From: Paractinoplanes rishiriensis
Lineage (GTDB): Bacteria > Actinomycetota > Actinomycetes > Mycobacteriales > Micromonosporaceae
Length of the DNA: 64,000 nt
Direction: 5' to 3'
Assembly (NCBI RefSeq): GCF_016862375.1
Contig: NZ_BOMV01000012.1
Coordinates: forward strand, 62,001 to 126,000
Within the stretch, counting starts at the first letter, position 1, and the number at the start of each line of letters is the position of its first letter. Position numbers and translations under genes: made by a program. This document shows, in pieces, positions 1-8,615 of the stretch. The notes under the pieces are model-generated. The model worked only from the letters and a program-made list of their open reading frames with translations, was not told the DNA's origin and did not search any database.

Positions 1-614
1 GCCCGGACCTGCGGCAGCACCCCGGCCCAGAACTCCTGCGGCACGGCGTACGCCGCGTCCAGCCGCCAGCCGTCCGCGCCGCGCTCCAGCCAATGGTTCA
101 TGACGGCGACGACATGGCTCCTGACGTCGCTCGACCGGTGATCGAGAGCGACCAGGGCGCCGTGGCCCTCGAAGTCCGCGTACTGCGGTTCGACGCCCGG
201 CTGCCACTGCTGCGGCCAGGTCAGCCGGAACCACGACGCGGTCGGCGCGGCCGGCCCCTGCTCCAGCACCGCCCGGAACGCCGGGTGGCCGCGGCCCACG
301 TGGTTGAACACGCCGTCCAGCAGCACTCGCAGGCCACGGCGGCGGGCGGCGGCGATCAGCGCGTCGAAGTCGGCGTCGTCGCCGAGCCGTGGATCGATGC
401 GCAGGTGGTCGACGATGTCGTAGCCGTGCGTCTCCGAGGCGAAGACCGGACCGAGGGCGAGGCCGGAGGCACCCAGCTCGATCGCGTAGTCGAGCCACGC
501 CTCCAGGCGGCGCAGCGGATGCGGGCCGGGCTGCGGCTCGCGGGCGGGGTACGCGCCGACGAAGCCGAGCGGGTAGACCTGCCACCAGAGCGCGTGCCGG
601 ACCCATTCAGCCAT
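1..614 (-). CDS. GH13 alpha-amylase-family glycosidase (C-terminus beyond window)
   Basis: Only the first ~204 residues are present; the gene runs off the left edge. They form the start of a GH13 (beta/alpha)8 barrel: conserved region I reads DGVFNHVG (residues 100-107) and region II reads GWRLDAAY (182-189), whose Asp186 is the family nucleophile. There is no signal peptide and almost no N-terminal extension, so it is probably a cytoplasmic oligosaccharide-processing enzyme such as a maltodextrin glucosidase or cyclomaltodextrinase. Substrate cannot be told because the acid/base and +1/+2 subsite regions are missing. It is transcribed away from the ligase gene. Confidence 0.85.
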   Translation of the reverse strand, partial: MAEWVRHALWWQVYPLGFVGAYPAREPQPGPHPLRRLEAWLDYAIELGASGLALGPVFASETHGYDIVDHLRIDPRLGDDADFDALIAAARRRGLRVLLDGVFNHVGRGHPAFRAVLEQGPAAPTASWFRLTWPQQWQPGVEPQYADFEGHGALVALDHRSSDVRSHVVAVMNHWLERGADGWRLDAAYAVPQEFWAGVLPQVR

Positions 615-843
615 CTGTGCAAAGTACCCCGGAAGGCTGTTCGTCGCTGGCGGCCCCTTTGCGCGGTGACTCCCTCCCGAGCCGGGTGCCGCCGCCGCGT
701 ACGGCAACGAGCGTGCGGTGGGCGAGGCCGTCGCGAGTGTTCGCCCTCGCTGCGCCGGGCCGGCGACCGGATCCGGGACCTGGATGAGCCGGCCGGCCGA
801 ACTACATGACTGTAACTAGATGATCTTTGCCGTCCGGCGTGCG

Positions 844-855
844 TACCGTTCGCTG
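844..855 (+). promoter_or_regulatory. putative leaderless promoter (-10 TACCGT)
   Basis: TACCGT at 844-849 lies 6 nt before GTG 856. The same hexamer precedes the helicase start at 3699. This spacing is typical of leaderless actinobacterial genes and decides the ligase start. Confidence 0.4.
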
Positions 856-2055
856 GTGGGGATCTTTCTCGACCCGATAGCGCCGATGCTCGCCGCCGCC
901 GGCCGGGCACCGGCCGGTCCGGACTGGGCGTGGGAGTTCAAGTATGACGGCGTTCGCGCCGTGGTGTACGTGTCCGGCGGTCAGTTGCGGGCGCTGTCGC
1001 GGAACGGCAACGACGTCACCGACGGTTACCCGGAACTTGCCGAACTTCCCGGCCTGCTGGGTGACCGGGCCGCGATCCTGGACGGCGAGATCGTCGCCAA
1101 CGAAGCCGGCGACCGGCCCAGCTTCGCCCGCCTCCAGCAGCGTATGCACCTGCGCCACCCGTCGCCGGCGCTGGTCGCGAGCGTACCGGTCAGATTTTAT
1201 GTCTTTGATGTTCTGCACCTCGACGGCCGGGAGTTCACCGAGCTGCCGTACGCCGCCCGCCGCGACCTGCTCGCCGGGCTCGGCCTCGACGGTGACCGCG
1301 TGTCGACGCCCGCCAACCACACCGGCGTCGACGGCACCACCATGATCCGGGCCGCCGAGCTGGGCGGCTTCGAGGGGGTCGTCGCCAAGAAGCTCACCGC
1401 CCCGTACCGGCCCGGCAAGCGCAGCGCCGACTGGACCAAGATCCCGCTGGTGAAGACCCAGGAGTGCCTGGTGCTCGGCTGGAAGCCGGGCGAGGGGCGC
1501 CGCGCCGGGCTGGTCGGCTCCCTGCTGCTGGGCGTCTACGACGACCGGGACCGGCTCGCCTACGTCGGGCATGTCGGCACCGGGTTCACCGACCAGATGC
1601 TCCGCCAGCTGGAGACGGATCTGCGGCCGCTGGCCCGCGCCACGCCGCCGGTGCCGGATGTGCCGCGGGAGTTCGCCCGGCACGCCCGCTGGGTGGAGCC
1701 GTGCCTGGTCGGCGAGGTGGCGTTCCGGAACTGGACGCCGGACGGCCGGCTCCGGCACCCGTCGTGGCGCGGGCTGCGCACCGACAAGAGCGCACCCTCC
1801 GTCCACCGGGCGCCGCCGATACCACCGGCACCGGGCACCGTGACCGGCGCGATGGCCACCGCGGACGGGCGCTGGCGCGTCGAAGCGGTACAGCGGGGAA
1901 GGCAACAGTTCTACCGGTTGATCCACGGTGACAACGTGATCGACGGGCTGGCCATCGCCACCGTGACGCGACTGCTCGCCGAAGCCGGCATCGACCTCGC
2001 CGACCTGACCGAGGTGACCGAACGGCCGACCGGCTCCGGCTTCACCGCGGCGTAG
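856..2055 (+). CDS. ATP-dependent DNA ligase (LigC/LigD ligase-domain type)
   Basis: Joins DNA nicks through a covalent lysyl-AMP intermediate. Motif I is KYDGVR with the nucleophilic Lys about residue 29. Further nucleotidyltransferase motifs follow: DGEIVA, the segment FDVLHLDGRE, and EGVVAKK with the later Lys in DWTKIP. An OB-fold domain then begins near QECLVLGW. The last ~80 residues are an extra C-terminal extension beyond the minimal ligase. An ATG at 820 is in frame but has no ribosome site and would add a poorly ligase-like 12-residue tail; GTG 856 sits behind a leaderless -10, so I prefer it. There is no polymerase or phosphoesterase domain and no Ku gene nearby, so a role in end joining is only a family expectation. 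Confidence 0.9.
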   Translation: MGIFLDPIAPMLAAAGRAPAGPDWAWEFKYDGVRAVVYVSGGQLRALSRNGNDVTDGYPELAELPGLLGDRAAILDGEIVANEAGDRPSFARLQQRMHLRHPSPALVASVPVRFYVFDVLHLDGREFTELPYAARRDLLAGLGLDGDRVSTPANHTGVDGTTMIRAAELGGFEGVVAKKLTAPYRPGKRSADWTKIPLVKTQECLVLGWKPGEGRRAGLVGSLLLGVYDDRDRLAYVGHVGTGFTDQMLRQLETDLRPLARATPPVPDVPREFARHARWVEPCLVGEVAFRNWTPDGRLRHPSWRGLRTDKSAPSVHRAPPIPPAPGTVTGAMATADGRWRVEAVQRGRQQFYRLIHGDNVIDGLAIATVTRLLAEAGIDLADLTEVTERPTGSGFTAA

Positions 2056-2073
2056 CCCCGGAGCTCAGCGGGG
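2056..2073. terminator. short hairpin between convergent genes
   Basis: CCCCG (2056-2060) pairs with CGGGG (2069-2073) across 8 nt in the 9-nt gap between convergent stop codons. It is a weak bidirectional terminator candidate without a T tract. Confidence 0.3.
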
Positions 2074-3585
2074 ACCCATCACCACCGCCGGGTCGAGGCC
2101 GAGTCCGGTCAGCACCGCTCGCGCGGCGTTGCGCCCCGGCCGGCCGCTCACACTGCCGCCCGGATGGCTGGTCGAACCGGTCAGGTAGAGCCCGTCAATC
2201 GAGGTGGCGTAGTCGGGCCAGCCCACCAGCCACTCGCCGCCGTCCATCGCGAACTCGCCGCCGTGGCACGACCCGCCCAGGTTGTGCTGGTTGTGCGCGG
2301 CCACGTCGACCGGCGACTCGGCGCACTGGGCGAGGATGTCCAGATTGGTGCGCGCCGCCACGAGCCCGAGTAACTCGTCGGCGAAGAAATCCCTGGCGAC
2401 GGACCAATCGCGGCCGTCGGCGCGCTCCCACGGCGCCACCGTCAGGATCTTGAACGTGCCGGCCCCCGCGGGCGCGCGCGACGGGTCGACCACCGTCTGG
2501 TTGACCAGCAGCAGCCACGGGTCGGTCGCGTCGGTCTGGCCGCGATGGAAGGCGTCCAGCTGGCGCGCGATCCCCTCGGTGCCACCGAGGCCGGCCGCCG
2601 CAGCCCGCACACCGGAGAACGTCAGGTCGGATCCGAGCGCGGCATGCACCGCGAACACGCTCAGGCCCGGACGCCACGCTGCCCGCGCCCGGTCCAGGTC
2701 ACCCGGCACCCGTTCCAGCATCCCGGGCAGGGTGGCCAGGTGGTTGGCCGCGACGACCGCGCGCCGGCCGGCGACCCGGCGTCCATCGGCCGTGTGCACC
2801 GCGACCGCGCGTCCGTCGCGTACCTCGATGCGGTTGACCACGGCGTCGCACTCGACCACGCCGCCCCGGTCCGTCAGCAGCCGGATCAGCGCGGCCGGCA
2901 GCGCGCCCGAGCCACCCAGCGGCGTCGACCAGCCGAATCGCAGCCGGCCCGCGGTGATCGAGGACGGCAGCACGCCGGTGCCGGGACGACGCGGGTCCTG
3001 GATGGTGGCCAGCGACAACCAGAGCATGAGATCCCGTACGGCGGGATGGCCGAACCGCTCGTGCACGACGTCCCACGCCGAGCGCGCCCGGAGGTCCCGG
3101 TATGCCGCGGCAGCCGCCGACGAGCCCAGGTCGAACCCCGACGACCAGCGCCCGTGCACCTCGGCCAGCCCGCCCTGCCACTCCTCGACGAGCTGCCGGA
3201 AGGCCACCGCGTCCGCTGCCGACCAGCGTGCGATCTCGTCGGCCGTGGCGTCCAGGCTGCGATGCACCGTCAGCAGCGACCCGTCGTCGCGGGGGAGTAC
3301 CACGGCCGGGTCGGTATGCACATACTCAAGTCCCCAGCGCGACACCAGTTCCAGTTCGTCGTCGGCGAGCAGCGGGTTCGACTGGATCAGCACGTGCGCC
3401 GACGAGCACGAGTCGTGCGCGAAGCCGGGCAGCGTCAGCTCCTCGGTCACCGTGTTCCCGCCGGGGATCGGCCGGGCCTCCAGCACCGCAACGTCAAGAC
3501 CGGCAGAGGCCAGGTACGCGGCGCAGATCAACCCGTTGTGGCCGGCGCCGACGACCACGACATCCACTTCCTCCGGCATGCCCAT
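2065..3585 (-). CDS. FAD-dependent oxidoreductase, phytoene dehydrogenase-like
   Basis: A 506-residue flavoprotein of the CrtI/phytoene-desaturase-like NAD(P)/FAD superfamily. The N-terminal Rossmann motif GAGHNG (about residues 13-18) binds the FAD ADP moiety. The C-terminal FAD-binding signature is visible around GLYLTGSTSHPGG. ATG 3585 is chosen because GGCAGGAT ends 7 nt upstream; an upstream in-frame ATG at 3615 lacks such a site. No carotenoid genes (crtB, crtE) are adjacent, so a carotenoid role is not supported. It could instead act on another polyunsaturated or hydroxylated lipid. Confidence 0.85.
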   Translation of the reverse strand: MGMPEEVDVVVVGAGHNGLICAAYLASAGLDVAVLEARPIPGGNTVTEELTLPGFAHDSCSSAHVLIQSNPLLADDELELVSRWGLEYVHTDPAVVLPRDDGSLLTVHRSLDATADEIARWSAADAVAFRQLVEEWQGGLAEVHGRWSSGFDLGSSAAAAAYRDLRARSAWDVVHERFGHPAVRDLMLWLSLATIQDPRRPGTGVLPSSITAGRLRFGWSTPLGGSGALPAALIRLLTDRGGVVECDAVVNRIEVRDGRAVAVHTADGRRVAGRRAVVAANHLATLPGMLERVPGDLDRARAAWRPGLSVFAVHAALGSDLTFSGVRAAAAGLGGTEGIARQLDAFHRGQTDATDPWLLLVNQTVVDPSRAPAGAGTFKILTVAPWERADGRDWSVARDFFADELLGLVAARTNLDILAQCAESPVDVAAHNQHNLGGSCHGGEFAMDGGEWLVGWPDYATSIDGLYLTGSTSHPGGSVSGRPGRNAARAVLTGLGLDPAVVMGPR

Positions 3586-3659
3586 CGGCCGATCCTGCCA
3601 TGCACACGATTGCAATAGCTATGGCCTGCGCAGGTGTAACCATGTTGACGTGTCGTGGG

Positions 3660-3669
3660 CAAACGTTTG
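3660..3669. promoter_or_regulatory. CAAACGTTTG palindrome in divergent promoter
   Basis: A perfect 10-bp palindrome of LacI-operator style in the 113-bp gap between the flavoprotein (leftward) and helicase (rightward) genes. The cognate regulator is unknown. Confidence 0.35.
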
Positions 3670-3682
3670 GGGGAAGGGCTTG

Positions 3683-3688
3683 CTACCG
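3683..3688 (+). promoter_or_regulatory. putative -10 TACCGT for leaderless helicase mRNA
   Basis: TACCGT ends 10 nt before ATG 3699, which has no ribosome-binding site. This fits initiation at or just before the start codon. Confidence 0.4.
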
Positions 3689-3698
3689 TCCTGCGACG

Positions 3699-6518
3699 AT
3701 GGACCTCCAAGCCGTGCTGCGCGCCCTCGCCGACCTCGCTCCGGCCGGCGCCGACCGGATACTCGACGTGACCCGCGGCGGCCGGGCGCTCGCCTGGCTG
3801 CCCCGGCCCGACGTGGCGCCGCGCGGCAAGGCCTTCGACCGGCTGGCCGCGCTGGACGCGCTGCATCGCGAGGAGCGCCTGCTGCGTCGTGGCTGGGGTC
3901 TGGTGGTCGGCTCCATGCCGGTGGATGGCAAATTGCAGCGGGTACGCCTCCCGTTGCTCACCGAACCGGTGCGGCTGCAACGCGGTCTGCGCGGCTACCA
4001 CGTCCTGCCGGCCGGCGAACTGGAGGTCACCCCGCTCATCCGCAACCGGACGCTGGCCGCCGACCTGGCGAACGGCCCGCTGGTCGGCACCCCGCCGTGG
4101 CTCACCGCGGTCGGCACCACGGCCTGGATGCGGGCGGTGGCCGAGGCCGCCGGGCTGCCGGTCGCCGACGTCCGCCCGGCCGGTGAGATCCCCCGCAAGT
4201 TGCCGGCCGACGACCTGGTCCTGTTCCCGGCCGCCGCCCTCTACCTGTCCCGCGACGTGTTCAGTGCCGGTCTGCGCGACGCCCTGATCTCCTGGGCCGC
4301 CCGCCCCGGCCTGGACCGCACCGCGCTGGCCCACGTCTACGGCGACACCCAGGCCCCGGTCCCGCCGTCCGCCGACGAGGACGTGCTGTCCCCGCTCCCG
4401 CTCAATCCGGCCCAGCGGGAGGTGGTCCGGGCCGCGCGGGAACGGCCGCTGACCGTGGTCTCCGGCCCGCCCGGCTGCGGCAAGAGCCACGCCGTCGTCG
4501 CGGCCGCCATCGAGGTGGTCGACCGCGGCGGCTCGGTGCTGATCGCGACCCAGTCCAGTCACGCCGCGGACGTGCTCGGCGACCTGCTGCGCCGCTATCC
4601 GGGCCCGACCCCGGTGCTGTTCGGCGACGCCGAGCGGCGCGCCGCCATCGCCACCGAACTCGGCGCGGGCGCCCCGGCCGGCACCCCGGACCGGGTGCTG
4701 CGGGCCGACCGGGACGCGGTCGAGCGGGCCCGCAGCCGGGTCCGCGGCCTGGAGTCCGCGATCGAGGCCGCGCTGGCCACCGAGGCCCTGGCCGCCGAGT
4801 TGCCGCAGTGGGAGCCGCTGCTGCCCGGCCTGGCCGTCGACGTGCCCGGCGCCTTCACCCCCGACGCCGGCCTGGATCCGGCCCGCAACCGATGGTCCCG
4901 CTGGTGGCAGCGCCGCCGCCTGGGCGTCGCCGGGGCTGTCCCGGACGACCGGGTGACGGCCGCCCTCGAAGCCGCCCGCTGCATCCGGGCCGCCGCCCGC
5001 CTGGCCAGCACCGGCGGCACCGACCTGACCGCCACCTGGACCGCACTGGTCGCCGCCGACGAGGCCCTGGCCGAGGCCGCCGGTCAGGCCGTCCGCCGCC
5101 GGGCCACCAGCGCCGCCCGCTGGTCGCGGGAGGCCAGGCGGGCGGCCGGCGGCCTGGCCACCGCACTGCGGGCCGGCCGCGACCGCCGCCGCGAACTCCT
5201 GGCCACCCTCCCGGGCCCGGCCCTGGTCCGGGCCCTGCCACTGTGGATCGGCACGGTCACCGACGTGGAGGATCTGCTGCCGCCCACCCCCGGCCTGTTC
5301 GACCTGGTGATCCTCGACGAGGCGTCGCACGTCGACCAGATCCGCGCCGCCGCCGTGCTGGCCCGCGCCCGCCGCGCCCTGATCGTCGGCGATCCGCGCC
5401 AGCTGCGGTTCGTCTCCTTCGTGGCCGACGTCGACGTGACCGGCACCCTGCGCCGGCACGGCCTCGACGACCGGGTCGACGTGCGCCGGGTCAGCGCCTT
5501 CGATCTGGCCGCCGGTGCCGCCCCGGTCACCTGGCTGGCCGAGCACTACCGCGGCGACCCGCACCTGATCGAGTTCTCGGCACAGCGCTTCTACGCCGGC
5601 CGGATCACGCTGGCCACCCGGCACCCGCGCAACGAGGACGCCGACGCCATCGACGTGGTTCGCGTCGCCGACCCCGCCGCCGAGGTCACGGCGGCCGTGG
5701 AGGTGGTCCGCGACCTGGTCGGGAAGGGCGAGAGCGGCATCGCGGTGCTGACCCCGTTCCGCGCTCAGGCCGAGGCGGTCGAGGCCGCGCTGCTGGCCGC
5801 CTTCGACCTGCCCGAGATCGAACGACTCGGCCTGCGGACCGGCACCGTGCACGCGTTCCAGGGCAGCGAGGCCGGCACCGTGGTGGCCTCGCTCGGCCTG
5901 GCCGGCGACGACCCGGCCGGCCGGCACCGGTTCGTGGCCGACCCCAACCTGTTCAACGTGCTGGTGACCCGCGCACGCCGCCGCATGATCGTGGTGACCG
6001 CGCTGGGCCCGCAGACCGGCGGCCTGGTGGGGGAGTACCTCGCGCACAGCGCCCGCCGGCCGGCCCCGCCGGCCGGCGGTACCGGCAGCGGCGATCGGAC
6101 CTGGCCCGGAAGACTGGCCGCAGAGCTGGCCCGGGCCGGCGTGCCGGTGCGGCGTGACTACCCGGTAGGCGACTGGCACGTGGACCTGTGCGCCGGAGAA
6201 GCCGGGCCCGCCACAGCCGGACATATCAGAAATGCCGGAAGGGTGAGCGGCGGGCGCGCAGGCGTTGGGCCCGGAGGCTTCGCCGCCGCACAAATCGAAA
6301 ATACCGTAAGTGCGCCCGGCGAAAGCGCCGGCGTGGCCGGCCTCATCTGCGCGGTGCATCCCGACGGGCCGGCTGCCCACATCCGTCGCGAGCGGGCCCT
6401 GCGCCGGGCCGGTTGGCGCCTGCTCGACGCGTTCCCCAGCCGCTGGTCGGACAACCCGGCCGCGGCCGCCCTGGAGCTGAGCCGGCAAGTACTTGCCCAG
6501 CAGGAAAGTGAGTCGTAG
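3699..6518 (+). CDS. DNA2/NAM7-like SF1 helicase with degenerate C-terminal nuclease domain
   Basis: A 939-residue cytoplasmic protein. After ~250 residues of unassigned N-terminus comes Walker A GPPGCGKS (about 257-264), then a helical insertion, Walker B LVILDEAS (about 536), the following IVGDPRQL, and C-terminal SF1 motifs HYRGDP, TPFRAQ, AFQGSEAGTV and VLVTRARRR. This order matches AAA_11/AAA_12 DNA/RNA helicases. The last ~140 residues resemble the restriction-endonuclease-like domain often fused to this family (YPVGDWHVDL and RRAGWRLLDAFPSRW), but the expected catalytic Glu strand reads CAVHPDG and a ~45-residue Gly/Ala-rich insertion interrupts it. Nuclease activity is therefore doubtful. 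In-frame codons extend upstream of 3699 but lie over the flavoprotein gene. Its role (repair, defence) is unknown. Confidence 0.85.
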   Translation: MDLQAVLRALADLAPAGADRILDVTRGGRALAWLPRPDVAPRGKAFDRLAALDALHREERLLRRGWGLVVGSMPVDGKLQRVRLPLLTEPVRLQRGLRGYHVLPAGELEVTPLIRNRTLAADLANGPLVGTPPWLTAVGTTAWMRAVAEAAGLPVADVRPAGEIPRKLPADDLVLFPAAALYLSRDVFSAGLRDALISWAARPGLDRTALAHVYGDTQAPVPPSADEDVLSPLPLNPAQREVVRAARERPLTVVSGPPGCGKSHAVVAAAIEVVDRGGSVLIATQSSHAADVLGDLLRRYPGPTPVLFGDAERRAAIATELGAGAPAGTPDRVLRADRDAVERARSRVRGLESAIEAALATEALAAELPQWEPLLPGLAVDVPGAFTPDAGLDPARNRWSRWWQRRRLGVAGAVPDDRVTAALEAARCIRAAARLASTGGTDLTATWTALVAADEALAEAAGQAVRRRATSAARWSREARRAAGGLATALRAGRDRRRELLATLPGPALVRALPLWIGTVTDVEDLLPPTPGLFDLVILDEASHVDQIRAAAVLARARRALIVGDPRQLRFVSFVADVDVTGTLRRHGLDDRVDVRRVSAFDLAAGAAPVTWLAEHYRGDPHLIEFSAQRFYAGRITLATRHPRNEDADAIDVVRVADPAAEVTAAVEVVRDLVGKGESGIAVLTPFRAQAEAVEAALLAAFDLPEIERLGLRTGTVHAFQGSEAGTVVASLGLAGDDPAGRHRFVADPNLFNVLVTRARRRMIVVTALGPQTGGLVGEYLAHSARRPAPPAGGTGSGDRTWPGRLAAELARAGVPVRRDYPVGDWHVDLCAGEAGPATAGHIRNAGRVSGGRAGVGPGGFAAAQIENTVSAPGESAGVAGLICAVHPDGPAAHIRRERALRRAGWRLLDAFPSRWSDNPAAAALELSRQVLAQQESES

Positions 6519-6537
6519 ACTTTCCCGCAAGGAAAGT
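6484..6537 (+). promoter_or_regulatory. tandem operator ACTTkCC-N5-GGAAAGT
   Basis: Two copies of one dyad lie ahead of the 6559 operon. Site 2 (6519-6537) is a perfect 7-bp inverted repeat ACTTTCC/GGAAAGT with spacer CGCAA. Site 1 (6491-6509) is ACTTGCC/GGAAAGT, one mismatch. They start 28 bp apart. A separate 14-bp perfect palindrome GGCAAGTACTTGCC (6484-6497) overlaps site 1. The first site lies inside the helicase 3' end. The obvious ligand is the winged-helix regulator encoded by the second gene. Confidence 0.55.
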
Positions 6538-6558
6538 ACATGTCGAGGGGGAAATACC

Positions 6559-7017
6559 ATGACCATCCCACCGATCGACGCCGAGCTCGCCCTGGCCGAG
6601 GTGCAGGCCCGCCGCGCGCAGGTGATCGACAACAACCTCACCCCGCCATGGTTCTGGCCGTCGCTCGGCGGTCTCATCCTCCTGTTCGTCGCGGCCGTCG
6701 AGAGCGAGGTGCCCTGGCTGGTCGCCACCGGCAGCATCGTCTACGGCGTCGGCCTGGCCGTCCTGATCGCGCTGGTGGTCCGCCGGGTGCGGGTGCAGAT
6801 CCGGCCCGAGCTGCTGGGCGTCCGGGGCTTCCTCACGATCTTCGGCTTCGCGGCCGGCCTGGTCGTCGCCGGTCTCGCCGTGGGGCTGACCCTGGAGGCG
6901 CTCGACGTGCCCTGGCCGGCCACCCTCGCCTGCCTCCCGGTCGCCGCCGGCCTGGCGTTCGGCGGCCCGCGCCTGATCCGCCACCTGCGCACGCTGATGC
7001 TGGACGGCCCGCGGTGA
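6559..7017 (+). CDS. four-helix membrane protein of a regulator operon
   Basis: A 152-residue protein with a charged ~30-residue N-terminus followed by about four hydrophobic segments (roughly residues 33-50, 54-76, 90-112, 117-138) and a short basic tail, so an integral inner-membrane protein. ATG 6559 follows GAGGGGG with good spacing. It overlaps the downstream regulator by GTGA and lies behind the tandem operator. No catalytic motif is visible and I do not recognise a named family. The pairing suggests a membrane partner controlled by, or signalling to, the regulator. Confidence 0.8.
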   Translation: MTIPPIDAELALAEVQARRAQVIDNNLTPPWFWPSLGGLILLFVAAVESEVPWLVATGSIVYGVGLAVLIALVVRRVRVQIRPELLGVRGFLTIFGFAAGLVVAGLAVGLTLEALDVPWPATLACLPVAAGLAFGGPRLIRHLRTLMLDGPR

Positions 7018-7337
7018 CCGAGCCGCGGTTCGACGAACTGATCCACGCACCCACCCGCCTCTCCCTGGTCAGCCTCCTGGCCGCCACCGAGTGGGCCGAC
7101 TTCAAATACCTGCGCGACAGCGTGGGCCTCTCCGACTCGGCGCTCTCCAAGCAGCTCACCACGCTCGAGGAGGCCGGCTACGTCGAGATCCGCAAGAGCT
7201 TCGTGGCCAAACGCCCGCGCACCTCGGCCCGGCTGAGCGCGGCCGGGCGCCAGTCCTTCACGGCGCACATCGCCGCGCTTCAGGAGATCGTGGCGCGCGC
7301 CGGGCTCTCGGTGGTGCCCGACGAGGTCAGCCCCTGA
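7014..7337 (+). CDS. winged-helix transcriptional regulator (MarR/ArsR-like)
   Basis: A 107-residue DNA-binding protein. The winged helix covers almost the whole chain: FDELIHAPTRLSLVSLL opens helix 1, LSDSALSKQLTTLEEAGYV is the helix-turn-helix, and the wing contains KRPRTSARLSAAG. GTG 7014 overlaps the stop of the membrane protein (GTGA), so the two are translationally coupled. It probably autoregulates through the ACTTTCC-N5-GGAAAGT dyads upstream of the operon. Its 3' end overlaps the convergent MFS gene by 58 bp. Confidence 0.85.
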   Translation: MTEPRFDELIHAPTRLSLVSLLAATEWADFKYLRDSVGLSDSALSKQLTTLEEAGYVEIRKSFVAKRPRTSARLSAAGRQSFTAHIAALQEIVARAGLSVVPDEVSP

Positions 7338-8506
7338 CCGGCGGGCCGGGCCAGCCGGATCCCGATGGCGCCGGCCACCGCCACCACCCCGAGCACCAGC
7401 AGCGCCGCGTCCAGGCCGCCGATCGCGCCGCTGAGCCCGGCCACCACGAGCGGGCAGGCGAACTGGCCGAGGAACACCGCCGACGTCCACAACCCGGTGC
7501 CGCGGCCGCGCTGCTCGAAGGTGAGCGAGCCGAGCGACCAGGTGAGCAACGCCGGCAGCAGCAACCCGTTGCCGAACCCGGTGAGCACCGCGAACGCCAC
7601 CACGGCCGGCACCGTCGAGGCCAGCGAAAGGCCGGCCAGGCCCAGTCCGGACAGCGCGAAGGCCATTGGCGCGGTGACCGCCGGGCCGAAGCGGGCCAGC
7701 CGGGCGAAAAGGAACGCGCCGGTCGCGGTGCCCAGCGAGCCGATCGCGCTGACCGCACCGATGGTGGCCGTGGACGCCACGCCGATGTCGTCGAGCTTGA
7801 ACGACAACTCCACGATGAGGACGTAGAAGACCAGACCGCCGAGCAGGCTCACCCCGGCCGGGGCCGCGATCTGCCGCCACGGCACCGGCGCCAGCCTGCG
7901 CTCGGCGGCCACCGGTGCCGGCTGCCACAGGTAGCGGGCGGCCAGCGCCGCTAGTGGGAGGCTCACCGCGTACAGCCAAAAGGGGGTGCGCCAGTGCTGC
8001 GCGCCCAGCGCGCCGCCCACCGCGAAGAAGACCGTGGCGGCGACCGTGGTGTAGACGACCTGAAGGCCGAAGTAGCGCTCCCGCTGCGGGCCGTGGAAGT
8101 AGTCGGCCAGCAGCGTCGTGCAGCAGGTCATGATGGCTGCCTCAGTGAGACCGACCAGCACCCGGCTGGCCACGATCAGCTCCAGCGAAGGCAGGTAGAG
8201 CGGCGCGGTGCCGACGATCGCGTACACCACCAGGGCACCGACCAGCAGCCGCTTGCGGCCCAGCCGGTCGACGATCCGCCCGGCCACGGTCGCGGTGAGA
8301 CCGATGATCAGGGCGGGCGCGGTGAGCACGATCGGGGTCAGCGTCGCCACGCCGGGGGTGCCGGCGAACGCGTCCTCGATGCGCGGCAGCACCGGGGCCA
8401 ACAGCACGGCGCCGAGCACCCCGAGGCAGCTGGACAGCAGCAGGATGAGGGCCTGCATGCGCCCGGCCGGGCGGCCGGTCGCGGGGTCGACAAGGGTTTC
8501 CGGCAC
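7280..8506 (-). CDS. MFS transporter
   Basis: A 408-residue major facilitator with about 12 hydrophobic segments and the motif-A-like loop GRIVDRLGRKRLL after helix 2. The start is GTG 8506, preceded by GGGAG at 6-nt spacing. It diverges from the ring-cleavage operon across a 109-bp gap holding a perfect palindrome, which suggests it imports the aromatic substrate or exports a related compound. The direction and substrate cannot be read from sequence. Confidence 0.85.
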   Translation of the reverse strand: MPETLVDPATGRPAGRMQALILLLSSCLGVLGAVLLAPVLPRIEDAFAGTPGVATLTPIVLTAPALIIGLTATVAGRIVDRLGRKRLLVGALVVYAIVGTAPLYLPSLELIVASRVLVGLTEAAIMTCCTTLLADYFHGPQRERYFGLQVVYTTVAATVFFAVGGALGAQHWRTPFWLYAVSLPLAALAARYLWQPAPVAAERRLAPVPWRQIAAPAGVSLLGGLVFYVLIVELSFKLDDIGVASTATIGAVSAIGSLGTATGAFLFARLARFGPAVTAPMAFALSGLGLAGLSLASTVPAVVAFAVLTGFGNGLLLPALLTWSLGSLTFEQRGRGTGLWTSAVFLGQFACPLVVAGLSGAIGGLDAALLVLGVVAVAGAIGIRLARPAGQGLTSSGTTESPARATIS

Positions 8507-8538
8507 GGTCCGCTCCCAGGGGTGAGGGTGATGGGCGT

Positions 8539-8554
8539 CACTGGCCAGCCAGTG
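8539..8554. promoter_or_regulatory. palindromic operator CACTGGC-CA-GCCAGTG
   Basis: A perfect 7-bp inverted repeat with a 2-nt centre between the divergent MFS gene and the aromatic operon. No regulator gene for it was recognised inside the cluster. Confidence 0.5.
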
Positions 8555-8615
8555 TCGGCGTGCCGGGCCGGGCCGCGGAAATCACTAATCCTGAACCCCG
8601 CCATCCACCGGGCTG

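Noticed and set aside
2282-4186. Long open frame on the plus strand across the flavoprotein and helicase starts
   Set aside because: Arg/Ser/Pro-rich translation without motifs; it is antisense to a clear FAD enzyme and enters the helicase region in the wrong frame.
3528-6737. 1069-codon minus-strand frame opposite the helicase
   Set aside because: Gly/Gln/His/Val-rich antisense shadow of GC-biased codons; the plus strand has all helicase motifs.
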